Origin: CAWAYR01 sp050250875
Lineage (GTDB): Bacteria; Acidobacteriota; Vicinamibacteria; Vicinamibacterales; UBA2999
Assembly: GCA_050250875.1 (NCBI GenBank)
Contig: JBFWNV010000001.1
Location: 248,001-312,000 of the forward strand
Direction of reading: 5' to 3'
Length of the DNA stretch: 64,000 bases
Position 1 is the stretch's first letter; the number at the start of each line of letters is the position of its first letter. Under the pieces are notes generated by a model. It worked only from the letters and a program-made list of their open reading frames with translations. It had not been told where the DNA came from and made no database searches. A program made the translations under genes and the position numbers. This document shows positions 36,601-45,042 of this stretch, piece after piece.

Positions 36601-37145
36601 ACCAGGATCGCGGCCCCCGTGAGCACGGAGAACAGGATGAAGGCCACGGCGGCCGCGACGACGACCGCCGGCAGCACGCCGCGTCCCCACAGGACCGTCA
36701 GCGCGCCGCCGACCAGGCCCGCGTACGCCACGTGATAGGTGGCGAGGTTGACCAGCACCGCCGCCATCGCCGTGCCGGCCGGCCAGCGCCGGTGTTCGAG
36801 CGCCTGGGCCACCACGACGCTGCTGCTCACGCCGGCCGACGGCAGCGCCTGGTCGGCGAACAGCTTCACGAGGCCGAGCTCGAAGGCGGTCCAGCGCGAC
36901 AGCGGCTGACCGGCCGCGGCGCCGACGCGCCGCCAGATCTCACCCTGCGCGACGTAGGTGCCGGCCTGCAGAGCGACCGCCAGCAGCAGCCACCACGGCT
37001 CGATCTGCTGCAACAGCCGGAGGAACGCCCGCTCCTCGGTGAGCGACAGGGCGGCCCAGATCACCGCGACGAGCAGCGCCGCCCCCAGCGTCCACGACAG
37101 CCAGCGGGGATGGAGGGCGACGCGGCAGTCGGCGGGGGCCGCCAT
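33615..37145 (-). CDS. Fusion: LPG-synthase-type flippase domain + Mg2+-type P-type ATPase
   Basis: 1176 residues from ATG 37145 (a GTG precedes it directly). Residues about 15-330 form a multi-helix UPF0104 / lysyl-PG synthase transmembrane domain, with GIVPGGLGTFEG as its hallmark. Residues about 350-1160 form a complete P-type ATPase: TGES, DKTGTLT with the phosphorylated D657, GDGVNDAPA, and the TM4 motif GLSPELLPAILS typical of MgtA/MgtB. There is no frameshift or stop between the halves, so they make one protein. A Met at the junction (METDALHRR) could also serve as an internal start. The flippase half usually moves or senses lipids; coupling it to Mg2+ import is inference. It is the last gene of a three-gene operon. 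Confidence 0.9.
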   Translation of the reverse strand: MAAPADCRVALHPRWLSWTLGAALLVAVIWAALSLTEERAFLRLLQQIEPWWLLLAVALQAGTYVAQGEIWRRVGAAAGQPLSRWTAFELGLVKLFADQALPSAGVSSSVVVAQALEHRRWPAGTAMAAVLVNLATYHVAYAGLVGGALTVLWGRGVLPAVVVAAAVAFILFSVLTGAAILVLAGRRRGEPRGLWRRPLLRRAADAMAGADAALVHDPRVIAGGTALQAAIVALDGATIWTLIVAAGTTVSPSDVFAAFMIASLVRTLGIVPGGLGTFEGSAVVMLRAVGVDLAVALSATLAYRGLSFWVPLVPGYVCSRRALGGRQALPSAPAPPFWAMETDALHRRLDSGPGGLSTAEADRRRRVVGPNAQRQPDASSAWPVLLRQVRSPLLLLLVFAAVVSAATGEWLDAAIVLTIVLVSVGIGFAREFRAAAAAAALRARLRASVTVVRDGHAAAGPSEMLVPGDVVLLEAGSLVPADAVVLTAADFFVSEAALTGESFPVQKQPGAVDAATPVRERTNCVFQGTNVRSGTARCLVYATGSATEFGAVARDLQIPAPETEFARGIRHFGYLLSSAMLLMVLLVFAAHMFRGRPPAETLLFAVALAVGLSPELLPAILSVNLSRGARQMATRGVLVRQLDAIENLGSMDVLCTDKTGTLTEGRVTMDGAYDAAGRPSPAVRELGAWNAALETGITSPLDEAIVAAHAPDLAAVRKLGEIPFDFVRKRVTVVVGTREGAQLVTKGAFPQVLDVCSHSADGTLLDAAARAGLERRFEAYTGRGIRVLAVARRAIEERPAYTRDDEHDLHFVGFLTFSDQPKAGVSEALAGLGALGVSVKLVTGDSRLVAQHLAAVVGLRADHVLTGRLLDQLHGEALWRAAGQTDLFAEVDPNQKERIILALKRGGHVVGFLGDGVNDAPAMHAADTSLSVAEAVDVAREAADFVLLERGLDVIRRGIEEGRRTFANTMKYILTTTSANLGNMASMAGVSLFVPFLPLTAGQILINNFLSDVPAIGLADDRVDPELVARPRRWDIAFIGRYMIEFGVLSSVFDFATFGVLLWGFAAAPEVFRTGWFVESLLTELVVALVVRTERPFFRSRPGRLLLGSTLAMIALALAMPYLPGIATLGFVPLPAPLLGAVVGITMAYVLATEALKAWFYRRTSAGVRSTRRRRR

Positions 37146-37155
37146 CACGACCTCG

Positions 37156-37728
37156 TCAGGAGCGCCGGCGGCGACGCCGCGCGCGCGGCCGCATCGTCCG
37201 TCTGAGCACCGTCAACTCGGCGTGGTAGCGCTCGGCATCGCCGTAGTCGAAGAACGTCCGGTAGCGGGGGTGGGGGGCCTGAATCGCCTGGGCGTGGCGT
37301 ATCGGGCACCAGTACTGTTCGGTGCGGGCGGCGACCTCGCGCACATAGGCCATCAGCCCGTTCGCATAGGTGCAGAACGTGCAGTTCGCCTTCTCGATGG
37401 CGTTCAGATACTCGAGTTGATGGCGGTCGAGCGGAAAATAGCGCCGCCGGCGTACCCGGGCGATGCCGTAGATCGGAAAGCACACCCACTGGTAGACCGT
37501 CACCCACAGGTCGAGCAGCGAAAGCGGTGCCAGCAGCGAATAGATGACCGGCGCCGTCAGCAGACTGAGGTAGTTGGCGCCGCGCAGGTAGGCCGGGATG
37601 CTCTGCTTGAGCCGGCGGTGCGCCTCGCCGACGTCGCGGTCGAAGCGCACCCGGCCCTGGTGGATGCGATACCGCCAGCGACGTCGCTGCGCGGCGACGT
37701 CGCGGCGGACCCGGTCGCCCAGCGTCAT
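37156..37728 (-). CDS. Membrane protein with conserved CxxC motif
   Basis: 190 residues. An N-terminal basic helix, one or two hydrophobic segments (near 55-95), then NCTFCTYANGL and RTEQYWCPIRHA with three cysteines. The family recurs in Proteobacteria and Acidobacteriota (from memory, not searched) but has no assigned function; the cysteines could bind a metal or cluster. It overlaps the PEGA gene by 4 nt and ends 10 nt before the flippase-P-ATPase, so the three are one transcriptional unit. Confidence 0.75.
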   Translation of the reverse strand: MTLGDRVRRDVAAQRRRWRYRIHQGRVRFDRDVGEAHRRLKQSIPAYLRGANYLSLLTAPVIYSLLAPLSLLDLWVTVYQWVCFPIYGIARVRRRRYFPLDRHQLEYLNAIEKANCTFCTYANGLMAYVREVAARTEQYWCPIRHAQAIQAPHPRYRTFFDYGDAERYHAELTVLRRTMRPRARRRRRRS

Positions 37729-38597
37729 CGCAGTCCCGCGCGCACGAGGCTGACGTTGAGCGGTGTCACCTCGCCGACGGCGACGTCGATGTCGGCCGTG
37801 AAGGTGCGATAGCCGGGCGCCGACACCTCGACGTGGTGGCGTCCCGAGGGCAGCTGCACGACGAAGAGCCCGGGGTCGGAGCTGAGCCATGCCGCGCCGT
37901 CGATCGTCACCGTGGCGCTGGCCGGCTGGACGTGGAGTTCGACCGTACCAGGCTCGCCGGCAGGCGGCGGCGGCGCCGGCATCTGCACCGGCGGCGGCGT
38001 GCCGCGCGGCGGCGCATAGGTGCCCTCGGGCGGCGGCGGCACCGGGCCGGAGAGCACCGGGTGCTCGCTCACGCCTCCGGGCGGCAGGCGCAGCATCGTG
38101 TGGCGCAGCGTGAAGGTCGAGCGCGGCCGCAGGTAGATGCTGAACTCCTCGGTGACGTAGCCCTCGAGGTAGAGCGCCAGGCGATGGCCGCCGGCCGGCA
38201 ACGCCAGGCGCTGGAACGTGCCGTCGAAGTCGTCGACGATGCCGGCGTAGAAGCCATCGACGTACACCGCGGCGTGACGCGGCGTGGCCGCGACCCGCAC
38301 CTCGGCGTGGTAGTCGTAGACCGGGTAGTACCACGGCGGGTAGGCGCCGCGCGGCCACCACGGGTAGGGACCGAAGAACGGGTCGTAGAAGTAGCCGCCG
38401 ATGAAGATGAACGTGCCGCGCTTGGACGGCCGCGGCGGCGCCGGCCGGGGCGGCGCTGGCCGCCGTGGCTCGGCCCGCGGCTGCGGGCGCTCCGGCGGAC
38501 GGCGATCCCGGGCCTGCCCGGCAGCGACGGCGCCCACCGACAGCGCCGCGGCGGCGAAGACGGCGACTGCCGCGATGACGCGCATCCTGATTCCCAT
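37725..38597 (-). CDS. Secreted PEGA-domain protein
   Basis: 290 residues from ATG 38597. After a signal peptide and a Pro/Arg-rich linker, two PEGA-type beta domains can be seen: one near AAVYVDGFYAGIVDDF and one near ATVTIDGAAWL, each ending in a G-H-R-type strand. Between them is a proline-rich linker. PEGA domains are small surface-layer-associated modules that mediate protein contacts at the cell envelope. It starts the three-gene operon with the CxxC protein and flippase-ATPase. Confidence 0.8.
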   Translation of the reverse strand: MGIRMRVIAAVAVFAAAALSVGAVAAGQARDRRPPERPQPRAEPRRPAPPRPAPPRPSKRGTFIFIGGYFYDPFFGPYPWWPRGAYPPWYYPVYDYHAEVRVAATPRHAAVYVDGFYAGIVDDFDGTFQRLALPAGGHRLALYLEGYVTEEFSIYLRPRSTFTLRHTMLRLPPGGVSEHPVLSGPVPPPPEGTYAPPRGTPPPVQMPAPPPPAGEPGTVELHVQPASATVTIDGAAWLSSDPGLFVVQLPSGRHHVEVSAPGYRTFTADIDVAVGEVTPLNVSLVRAGLR

Positions 38598-38713
38598 CGC
38601 TCCGCTCCGTTTCCCCGGCATCGTCACGGACCGAGCCCGCAAGCTCCGTACCACGACTGCGCCGCGTGGAACCCCCGGCGAAACCCCCGCGGGCCGGGCG
38701 ATACCGGCTCCGA

Positions 38714-38756
38714 CCCACGGGAAGCTCCCGATGGGCCCGGGTAAACTCCCCCGGGG
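38714..38756 (-). terminator. Tandem hairpins after the MacB permease gene
   Basis: Two stems lie in the 171-nt gap: CGGGA-GCT-TCCCG with a flanking CCCA/TGGG extension (38714-38735), and CCCGGG arms around an 8-nt loop (38736-38755). They come 14 nt or more after the permease stop. There is no clear U-tract, so intrinsic termination is only possible. Confidence 0.35.
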
Positions 38757-38768
38757 CGCCGACCCGGT

Positions 38769-39989
38769 TCACTCGTAGCGGAGGGCGTCGATCGGATTGA
38801 GAGCGGCGGCTTTGCGGGCCGGGTAGAAGCCGAAGAAGATGCCGACGGCCACGGCGAAGGCAAAGGCCATCGTCACCGCCCCGGCGGTCACCGCCACCGG
38901 CCAGGCCATCAGCCGTCCGACCGCCGCCGCGGCGGTCACGCCGAGCAGGATGCCGATGAGCCCGCCGGCCACGCTGAGCACGACGGCTTCGATGAGGAAC
39001 TGCAGCAGCACGTCGAGATCGCTGGCCCCGACCGACAACCGCAGGCCAATCTCCTTCGTGCGCTCGGTCACCGACACCAGCATGATGTTCATGATGCCGA
39101 TGCCGCCGACCAACAGCGACACGGCGGCGACCGCGCCGAGCAGCCATGTCATCGTCGTGGTCGTCGCGGTGAGCACGCTGGCCATCTCCTCCATCGACCG
39201 CACCATGAAGTCGTCTTCGTCCCCGGCCGCGAGCCGGTGGCGACGGCGCAGCACCTCGGCGATCGCCGCCGACATCGCCTCGATGCTGGCGCTGCTGTCG
39301 GCCGAGATGGTCAGGCTGTGCACGTGGGTGATGCCCAGCAGCCGCTTCTGCGCCGTGGTGTAGGGCACCACCACGACGTCGTCCTGGTCCTGGCCCATGG
39401 CGGCCTGGCCCTTCCGGCTGAGCACGCCGATGACGCGGAACGGTGTGTTGCGGATGCGGATCACCGCGCCGGTCGGGTCGGCGCCGGCGCCGAACAGCTG
39501 ATCGCGGACGACGGCGCCGAGCACGGCGACGTTGGCCGACCGCGCGACGTCGGTGGCCGACAGGAACACCCCGCGTTCGACGGGCCAGGCGCGCAGCGTG
39601 GCGAACTCCTCGCCGGTCCCCTGCACCTGCGTGCCCCAGTTGGTCGTCTCGGCCACCACCTGCGCCCGCGTGCTCACGCCCGGCGACAGGTAGCGGATGC
39701 CCCCGACCTCGGCGCGGATGGCGTCGGCGTCGGCCACCGTGAGTGTCGTCGTCGCCCCCTGGCCCTGGCGCACCGGGCCGAACCCGGTGGAGCCGGCCAT
39801 GACCATGACGAGATTCGACCCGGCGCTGCGGATCTGCGACTCGATGCTCGCCTTGGCGCCGTTGCCGATGGCCACCATCACGATCACGGCGGCGACGCCG
39901 ATGATCATCCCCAACGCCGTGAGGCCGGTCCGCATGGCGTTGCGGCGCAACGCCCGGGCAGCGACGGCACACGCCATGCCGACGTTCAT
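38769..39989 (-). CDS. MacB-type ABC permease
   Basis: 406 residues from ATG 39989. An N-terminal helix (GLTALGMIIGVAAVIVMVAIG) is followed by a large periplasmic domain (MacB_PCD) and three C-terminal helices (FtsX-like), ending with PARKAAALNPIDALRYE, the usual MacB C-terminus. It forms the membrane half of a tripartite mechanotransmission efflux pump with the ATPase and adaptor genes just upstream. Substrate could be a macrolide, peptide or siderophore. Confidence 0.92.
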   Translation of the reverse strand: MNVGMACAVAARALRRNAMRTGLTALGMIIGVAAVIVMVAIGNGAKASIESQIRSAGSNLVMVMAGSTGFGPVRQGQGATTTLTVADADAIRAEVGGIRYLSPGVSTRAQVVAETTNWGTQVQGTGEEFATLRAWPVERGVFLSATDVARSANVAVLGAVVRDQLFGAGADPTGAVIRIRNTPFRVIGVLSRKGQAAMGQDQDDVVVVPYTTAQKRLLGITHVHSLTISADSSASIEAMSAAIAEVLRRRHRLAAGDEDDFMVRSMEEMASVLTATTTTMTWLLGAVAAVSLLVGGIGIMNIMLVSVTERTKEIGLRLSVGASDLDVLLQFLIEAVVLSVAGGLIGILLGVTAAAAVGRLMAWPVAVTAGAVTMAFAFAVAVGIFFGFYPARKAAALNPIDALRYE

Positions 39990-39996
39990 GGCTGCC

Positions 39997-40761
39997 TCAC
40001 GAGGCGACCGGTTCCCACTCCGGCTCGGCGCGCAGTCGGGCCAGGTCGGCCGCGGCGTCGTGGCGATCGGTGACCGGCAGGTCGGCACGGATGCGGCCGT
40101 CGCGGAACGAGACGAGCCGCGAGGCGTACTGCGCCACCTCCCGCTCGTGGGTGACCATCAGGATGGTCAGGCGGCGCTCGGCGTTGAGCCGCTGGAAGAT
40201 CTCGACGATCTCCACGCTGGTCCGGGTGTCGAGGTTCCCGGTCGGCTCGTCGGCCAGCAGCAGCGGCGGGTCGTTGACCAGAGCGCGGGCGATGGCGACG
40301 CGCTGCTGTTGACCGCCGGACATCTGGTTGGGGCGGTGCTGCAGGCGATCGCCGAGCCCGACCGCGGCCAGGGCCGCCACGGCGCGCTGGCGGCGATCGC
40401 GGGCGCCGACGCCGCGGGCATAGAGCAGCGGCAACTCGACGTTCTCCAGGGCCGACGTGCGTGGCAGCAGGTTGAACCCCTGGAACACGAAGCCGATCTC
40501 CTCGTTGCGGACGCGGGCCAGCTGACGCATCGACAGCCGCGCGATGTCGCGGCCGCGCAGCCAGTAGGTGCCGCTGGTCGGCCGGTCGAGGCAGCCCAGC
40601 AGGTGCATGAAGGTCGACTTGCCGGAACCCGACGGGCCGGTGAGGGCGATGAACTCGCCAGCCTCGACGTCGAGCGAGACCCCGCGCAACGCCCGCACGT
40701 CGACCTCGCCCAGGGAATACGTCCTGGTCAGGTCGCGCACGGAGATGAGCGGCGCGGACAT
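39997..40761 (-). CDS. macB: MacB-type ABC ATP-binding subunit
   Basis: 254 residues with Walker A GPSGSGKST, signature MSGGQQQRVAIARAL and Walker B LLLADEPTGNLD, typical of the MacB/LolD ATPase group. Here the ATPase is a separate polypeptide, whereas E. coli MacB fuses it to the permease. The permease follows 7 nt later, the adaptor precedes by 6 nt, so the three form an operon. Confidence 0.93.
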   Translation of the reverse strand: MSAPLISVRDLTRTYSLGEVDVRALRGVSLDVEAGEFIALTGPSGSGKSTFMHLLGCLDRPTSGTYWLRGRDIARLSMRQLARVRNEEIGFVFQGFNLLPRTSALENVELPLLYARGVGARDRRQRAVAALAAVGLGDRLQHRPNQMSGGQQQRVAIARALVNDPPLLLADEPTGNLDTRTSVEIVEIFQRLNAERRLTILMVTHEREVAQYASRLVSFRDGRIRADLPVTDRHDAAADLARLRAEPEWEPVAS

Positions 40762-40767
40762 GATGGT

Positions 40768-42057
40768 CTACGGTGTGCCCGGCGGCCGGCCGCCGGGCCG
40801 CCGCTGCGGCGGCAGCAGCGGCGAGCGCGTCGTCGCGGGGGAGCTGGCGGTGGCCGCCGTGGACGACGAGAGCCCGACGAGCACCTCGTCGCCCTCGCCG
40901 AGCACGCCGGCGACGATGGCCGTGTGCGTCGCGTCACTGGTCCCGAGCCCGACGGCGACCCGGACGACCTTCCCGTCGCGGACGACCCAAATCGTGCCGC
41001 GGCGTTCGCCGGGCGCGGCCCGGCCGCGCCGGCCGCCGACGGCCGGAGGAGCGTCTTCGTCGGACGCAGCCACCGGCAATCCCAGCGCCGCCAGGTCGTC
41101 GGCGCTCGGTTGCACCCGCAGCGCGGCATTGGGCACGCGCAGCACGCCGGCGGCCCGTTCGACCTCGATGGTCACGTTCGCCGTCATCCCCGGCTTCAGC
41201 ACGAGCGACGGGTTGGGGACGTCGATGGTCGTCACGTAGCTGACGACGTTCTGCTCCACGACCGGATCGAGGCGCACCAGCGACACGGTGCCGGTGAACA
41301 CCTGCCCCGGGTAGGCATCGACCAGGAACGTGACCCGCTGCCCGGGCCGCACCCGGCCGATATCCGACTCGGCGACGCTGGCGTTGACCTGCATGGCGCT
41401 GAGATCCTGGGCCAGCACGAACAACGTCGGCGCCTGCATCGAGGCGGCCACGGTCTGACCGACGTCGACGTTGCGCGAGATGACGACGCCGTCGATGGGT
41501 GAGCGGATGATCGTATGGCCGAGGTTCACCTCGCTCTGGTTGAGCGACGCCCTGGCCTGGACGATCTGGGCCGCGGCGGCGTCGACGGCGGCGGCGGCGG
41601 CCCGCGCGGTGGTCTCGGCGGTTTCGAGGTCGGACGCCGGAATCAGGGCCTTGGCCGACAGCTCGCGGGCCCGGCCGAGCTTCTGCTGCGCGTCCTCGCT
41701 CTGCACCTCGGCCCGGCGCGCCTCGGCCTGAAGCCGCACCAGCGCGGCGCGCGCCTGCTCGACCTGGGCCTGGAAGAGCGACGGCTCCAGTTCGGCGATG
41801 ATCTGGCCCCGCCGCACCTCAGAATTGAAATCGGCGCGGAGCGCCTTGATCGTGCCCGACACCTGCGTGCCCACCTGAACGGTCGTCACGGCGCGGAGCG
41901 TCCCGGTCGCCTCCACCGTCTCGACGACGTCGCCGCGCGACACCGTGGCGGTTGACGGCACCGGACGGCTGGCATCGGTGCGAGCCCGCGTGTACACGAC
42001 CACCGCCGCGGCACTCGCCACCACCGCCAGCACCGCAACCAGCCATCGGGCCTTCAC
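40768..42057 (-). CDS. macA: MacA-type periplasmic adaptor (membrane fusion protein)
   Basis: 429 residues. One N-terminal helix (WLVAVLAVVASAAAVVVY), then a lipoyl-type half-motif (GTLRAVTTVQVGTQVSGTI), a coiled-coil hairpin (about 95-190), and beta-barrel/MP domains. Its C-terminus is a long Ser/Pro/Arg-rich tail. It joins the MacB pump to an outer-membrane TolC-like channel, which is not in the window. Confidence 0.93.
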   Translation of the reverse strand: MKARWLVAVLAVVASAAAVVVYTRARTDASRPVPSTATVSRGDVVETVEATGTLRAVTTVQVGTQVSGTIKALRADFNSEVRRGQIIAELEPSLFQAQVEQARAALVRLQAEARRAEVQSEDAQQKLGRARELSAKALIPASDLETAETTARAAAAAVDAAAAQIVQARASLNQSEVNLGHTIIRSPIDGVVISRNVDVGQTVAASMQAPTLFVLAQDLSAMQVNASVAESDIGRVRPGQRVTFLVDAYPGQVFTGTVSLVRLDPVVEQNVVSYVTTIDVPNPSLVLKPGMTANVTIEVERAAGVLRVPNAALRVQPSADDLAALGLPVAASDEDAPPAVGGRRGRAAPGERRGTIWVVRDGKVVRVAVGLGTSDATHTAIVAGVLGEGDEVLVGLSSSTAATASSPATTRSPLLPPQRRPGGRPPGTP

Positions 42058-42177
42058 GATCGCCCCAGTTGCATCCCATGTGCCAACGCGGTTCGCGGGC
42101 CGTGGCCGGCGTCTGGCGTCCGTTCGGCCCGTCGGGAGCCGGAAACGTCCCCGCCGGGCGGAATTCCCGGTCGGCGA

Positions 42178-42693
42178 TCACGCGCCGCCGGCCTCCTCGC
42201 GGACGCGCAGCATCAGCACGTCGTCGTAGTAGCGGCCCTCGACGTGCAGCGACGCCGGCAACCGGCCGTAAGGCGCAAACCCGTGCGCCTCGTAGAGCCG
42301 CTGGGCGGCGATGTTGCCGGCCGTTACGGTCAGGGTCACCTGCCAGACGCCGGGCATGGCATCGGCCGCCGCGAGAGCATGGCGGAGCAGCGCCGCCGCC
42401 AGTCCCCGGCCGCGATACGCCGGCGCCACGAACATCGAGCGAATCTCGGCGCGGTGCCGCTCCTTGGCGGCCGGCGCGCGGACGACGGCGGCGATGCCGG
42501 CGAGGACCCCGTCGACGAAGCCGCCGAACATCAGCGCGCCGTCGGCCTCCAGCCGGGCGGCGAACCATTCGAGCGGCTGCCCGGACTCCTCGTGGTGGCT
42601 CGACCCGAACGCGGTCGGGCTGTCGCGCAGTGCGTGAAGTCGGACGGCGCGGAACGCCTCCGCGTCGGCGGCGCGCAGCCGGCGGATGGTCAT
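42178..42693 (-). CDS. GNAT N-acetyltransferase
   Basis: 171 residues from ATG 42693, overlapping the kinase-flavoprotein stop by 3 nt. Acetyl-CoA-binding motif A reads SMFVAPAYRGRGLAAALL and motif B lies in LTVTAGNIAAQRLYEAHGF. Acceptor unknown. The coupling to a kinase-transhydrogenase fusion suggests a role in its regulation or a shared pathway, but nothing direct shows it. Confidence 0.88.
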   Translation of the reverse strand: MTIRRLRAADAEAFRAVRLHALRDSPTAFGSSHHEESGQPLEWFAARLEADGALMFGGFVDGVLAGIAAVVRAPAAKERHRAEIRSMFVAPAYRGRGLAAALLRHALAAADAMPGVWQVTLTVTAGNIAAQRLYEAHGFAPYGRLPASLHVEGRYYDDVLMLRVREEAGGA

Positions 42694-45023
42694 GACGGCG
42701 GCCGCTCGCCGAGCCGGTTGAAGCCGTTCAGCGCCGCCACCTTGTACGCCTCGGCGAGGGTCGGGTGGTTGAAGGCGGCGTCGCGCCACACGTCGAGCGT
42801 GCCGCCGACGGCCATCAGCGACTGGGCCACGTGGATGAGCTCGGCGGCACCGCTGCCGACGATGTGCACGCCGAGCACCCGCAGCGACGCCGGGTCGAAC
42901 AGCACCTTCAGGAACCCGGCGTCGTCGCCGATCATCTGGCCCTTGGCGAGGTCCTCGTAGCGGGCGACGCCGACCTCGTAGCGCACCTGGGCCGCGGTCA
43001 ACTGCTGCTCGGTGCGACCGACCATCGAGATCTCGGGAATGGTGTAGATGCCGTACGGCAGCGGCGCGTCGACCCGCGCGCCGGGCAGGCCGAACATGTG
43101 GGCGACGGCCAGCCGGCCCTGCTCCATCGACGTCGACGCCAGCGCCGGGAAGCCGATGACGTCGCCGGCGGCGGAGATGTGCGGCACGGCGGTCTGGAAC
43201 CGGTCGTTCACCTGCAGGCGACCGCGGGCGTCGGTCTCGAGCCCGACGCACTCGAGGCCGAGGTCGCGGGTGTTGGCTTGGCGGCCCACCGCCGAGACCA
43301 GCACGTCGCCACGCACGATCTTGCCACTGGCCAGCGTGGCCACGACGTGATCGTGGCCGTCGCGGCGGACGCCGGTCACCCTGTCACCGAGCCGGAACAC
43401 GGCGCCGCGCCGGCGCAGCTGGTAGAACAGCGCCTCGACGATCTCGGTGTCGGCGAACTCCATCACCACCGATCGCTGATCGACGATCGTCACCCGGCGG
43501 TTGAGCGCCGCCACCATCGACGCGTACTCGAGGCCGATGACGCTGGCGCCGACGACGATGAGTTCGCGGGGGATCTGCTGCAGTGCCGGCAGCGCGTCGG
43601 TGTCGAACACGCGCCGGCCGTCGGGCGGCAGGTGCGCCGCCGGCGCCGACGACGATCCGGTGGCGACCAGCAGGCGGTCGGCGGTGAGCCGGTACTCGTG
43701 GTGCTCGTTCGTCACCACCACCTCGTGGGGTCCGGCCAGGCGCGCCCGCCCGTCGGCCAGGGTGACGCCGTTCCTGGTCAACTGGCCCTCGATGACCAGC
43801 TGCTCGCGCTCGATCACCCGCTGCACGCGCCAGGCGAGATCGGCGAACGACGCGTCGCCGGCGGCGAGGTCGCGGCCGTAGAACGGCCGCTGCTGCAACC
43901 CGGCGAGATGGACGATCACCTCGCGCATGGTCTTGCTCGGAATCGTGCCGCGGTGCAGCGAGGCGCCGCCGATCATCGCCCGGCGATCGACGACGACCAC
44001 CCGTTTGCCGGCCTTGGCCGCCGCGATCGCGCCGCGCTGACCGGCCGGTCCGCTGCCGATGACGAGGAGGTCGAAGTGGGTCGTGACCGGCGTGCGCGGC
44101 CGCTCCTGGGCGGGCCGATCCGCGCCACCGGCGGCGGCGAGGCTGCGGCGGCCGAGGTCGCGCAGCAGGGCAGCCAGCGTGCGCGCCGAGTCGATCCGAT
44201 CGGCGGGCTGCTTGCGCAGGCAGCGGAAGACGAGGCCGTCGAGGTCGGGCGGCACGTCGGCGCCGACGGCGACCAGCGGCGCCGGCTCGCGGGCCAGCAC
44301 GGAGGCGGCGACATCGGCGGCGGTGGCCCCGAGGAAGGCGCGGCGGCCCGCCACCAGTTCGTAGAGGATGCAGCCGAGCGCGAACAGGTCGGCGCGGGCG
44401 TCGACCGCCTCGCCGCGCAGCTGCTCGGGCGCCGAGTAGCCGAGGGTGCCCGCGAAGCCGAGCGTGCCGGTGCCGTGCGGCAGCGTCTCGGCCAGCGAGG
44501 CAGCGGACGCGGCGCCGGCCTGCCGCCCGGTGGCCAGACCGAAGTCGAGAATCTTCACCGCGCCGCTGCGGGTCAGGAAGGTGTTCTCGGGCTTCAGGTC
44601 GCGATGGACGATCGACTCGTCGTGGGCGGCGGCGAGGGCGTCGGCCATCTGTGCCGCCATCGCCACCGCGTCGGCCCAGGCAATCCGTTCGCGGTCGAGC
44701 CGCTGCCGCAGCGTCTCGCCGCGCAGCAGCTCCATCGCCACGAGCTGACGGTCGCCGTCCCTGGCGAACTCGTAGATGGTGACGATGCCGGGGTGCGACA
44801 ACGTGGCCACCGCCCTGGCCTCACGCTCGAAACGCGCCTGTACCGCCGGGTCGGCGGCGACGCGTGCCGGCAGCACCTTGACCGCGACCTCGCGGTCGAG
44901 GCGGACGTCGCGGGCCCGGTAGACCTCGCCCATCCCGCCGGCCCCGAGCAGCTCCAGCACTTCGTACTGGAGCAGGCGATCGCCGGGGGCGAGCCGGCGG
45001 CTCAGCTGCTCGCCGTCGCTCAT
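42690..45023 (-). CDS. Fusion: Ser/Thr protein kinase + SthA-like pyridine nucleotide transhydrogenase
   Basis: 777 residues. The kinase domain (about 20-290) has GAGGMGEVY, Lys49, HRDLKPEN at 140-147 and DFG at 160-162, so it should be active; no transmembrane helix is present. From about 316 comes a complete two-dinucleotide-binding flavoprotein: FAD motif GSGPAG (323-328), the active-site segment GGASLHRGTIPSK in which both disulfide cysteines of lipoamide dehydrogenases are replaced (S355, T360), an NAD(P) motif GASVIGLE, and a C-terminal dimer domain with FNHPTLAEAYKVAALNG. The Cys loss and C-terminus match Si-specific NAD(P)+ transhydrogenases, which exchange hydride between NADH and NADP+ in the cytoplasm. 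The fusion is continuous and in frame. Confidence 0.93.
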   Translation of the reverse strand: MSDGEQLSRRLAPGDRLLQYEVLELLGAGGMGEVYRARDVRLDREVAVKVLPARVAADPAVQARFEREARAVATLSHPGIVTIYEFARDGDRQLVAMELLRGETLRQRLDRERIAWADAVAMAAQMADALAAAHDESIVHRDLKPENTFLTRSGAVKILDFGLATGRQAGAASAASLAETLPHGTGTLGFAGTLGYSAPEQLRGEAVDARADLFALGCILYELVAGRRAFLGATAADVAASVLAREPAPLVAVGADVPPDLDGLVFRCLRKQPADRIDSARTLAALLRDLGRRSLAAAGGADRPAQERPRTPVTTHFDLLVIGSGPAGQRGAIAAAKAGKRVVVVDRRAMIGGASLHRGTIPSKTMREVIVHLAGLQQRPFYGRDLAAGDASFADLAWRVQRVIEREQLVIEGQLTRNGVTLADGRARLAGPHEVVVTNEHHEYRLTADRLLVATGSSSAPAAHLPPDGRRVFDTDALPALQQIPRELIVVGASVIGLEYASMVAALNRRVTIVDQRSVVMEFADTEIVEALFYQLRRRGAVFRLGDRVTGVRRDGHDHVVATLASGKIVRGDVLVSAVGRQANTRDLGLECVGLETDARGRLQVNDRFQTAVPHISAAGDVIGFPALASTSMEQGRLAVAHMFGLPGARVDAPLPYGIYTIPEISMVGRTEQQLTAAQVRYEVGVARYEDLAKGQMIGDDAGFLKVLFDPASLRVLGVHIVGSGAAELIHVAQSLMAVGGTLDVWRDAAFNHPTLAEAYKVAALNGFNRLGERPPS

Positions 45024-45042
45024 CAGGGCACGTGCGGTGCGG

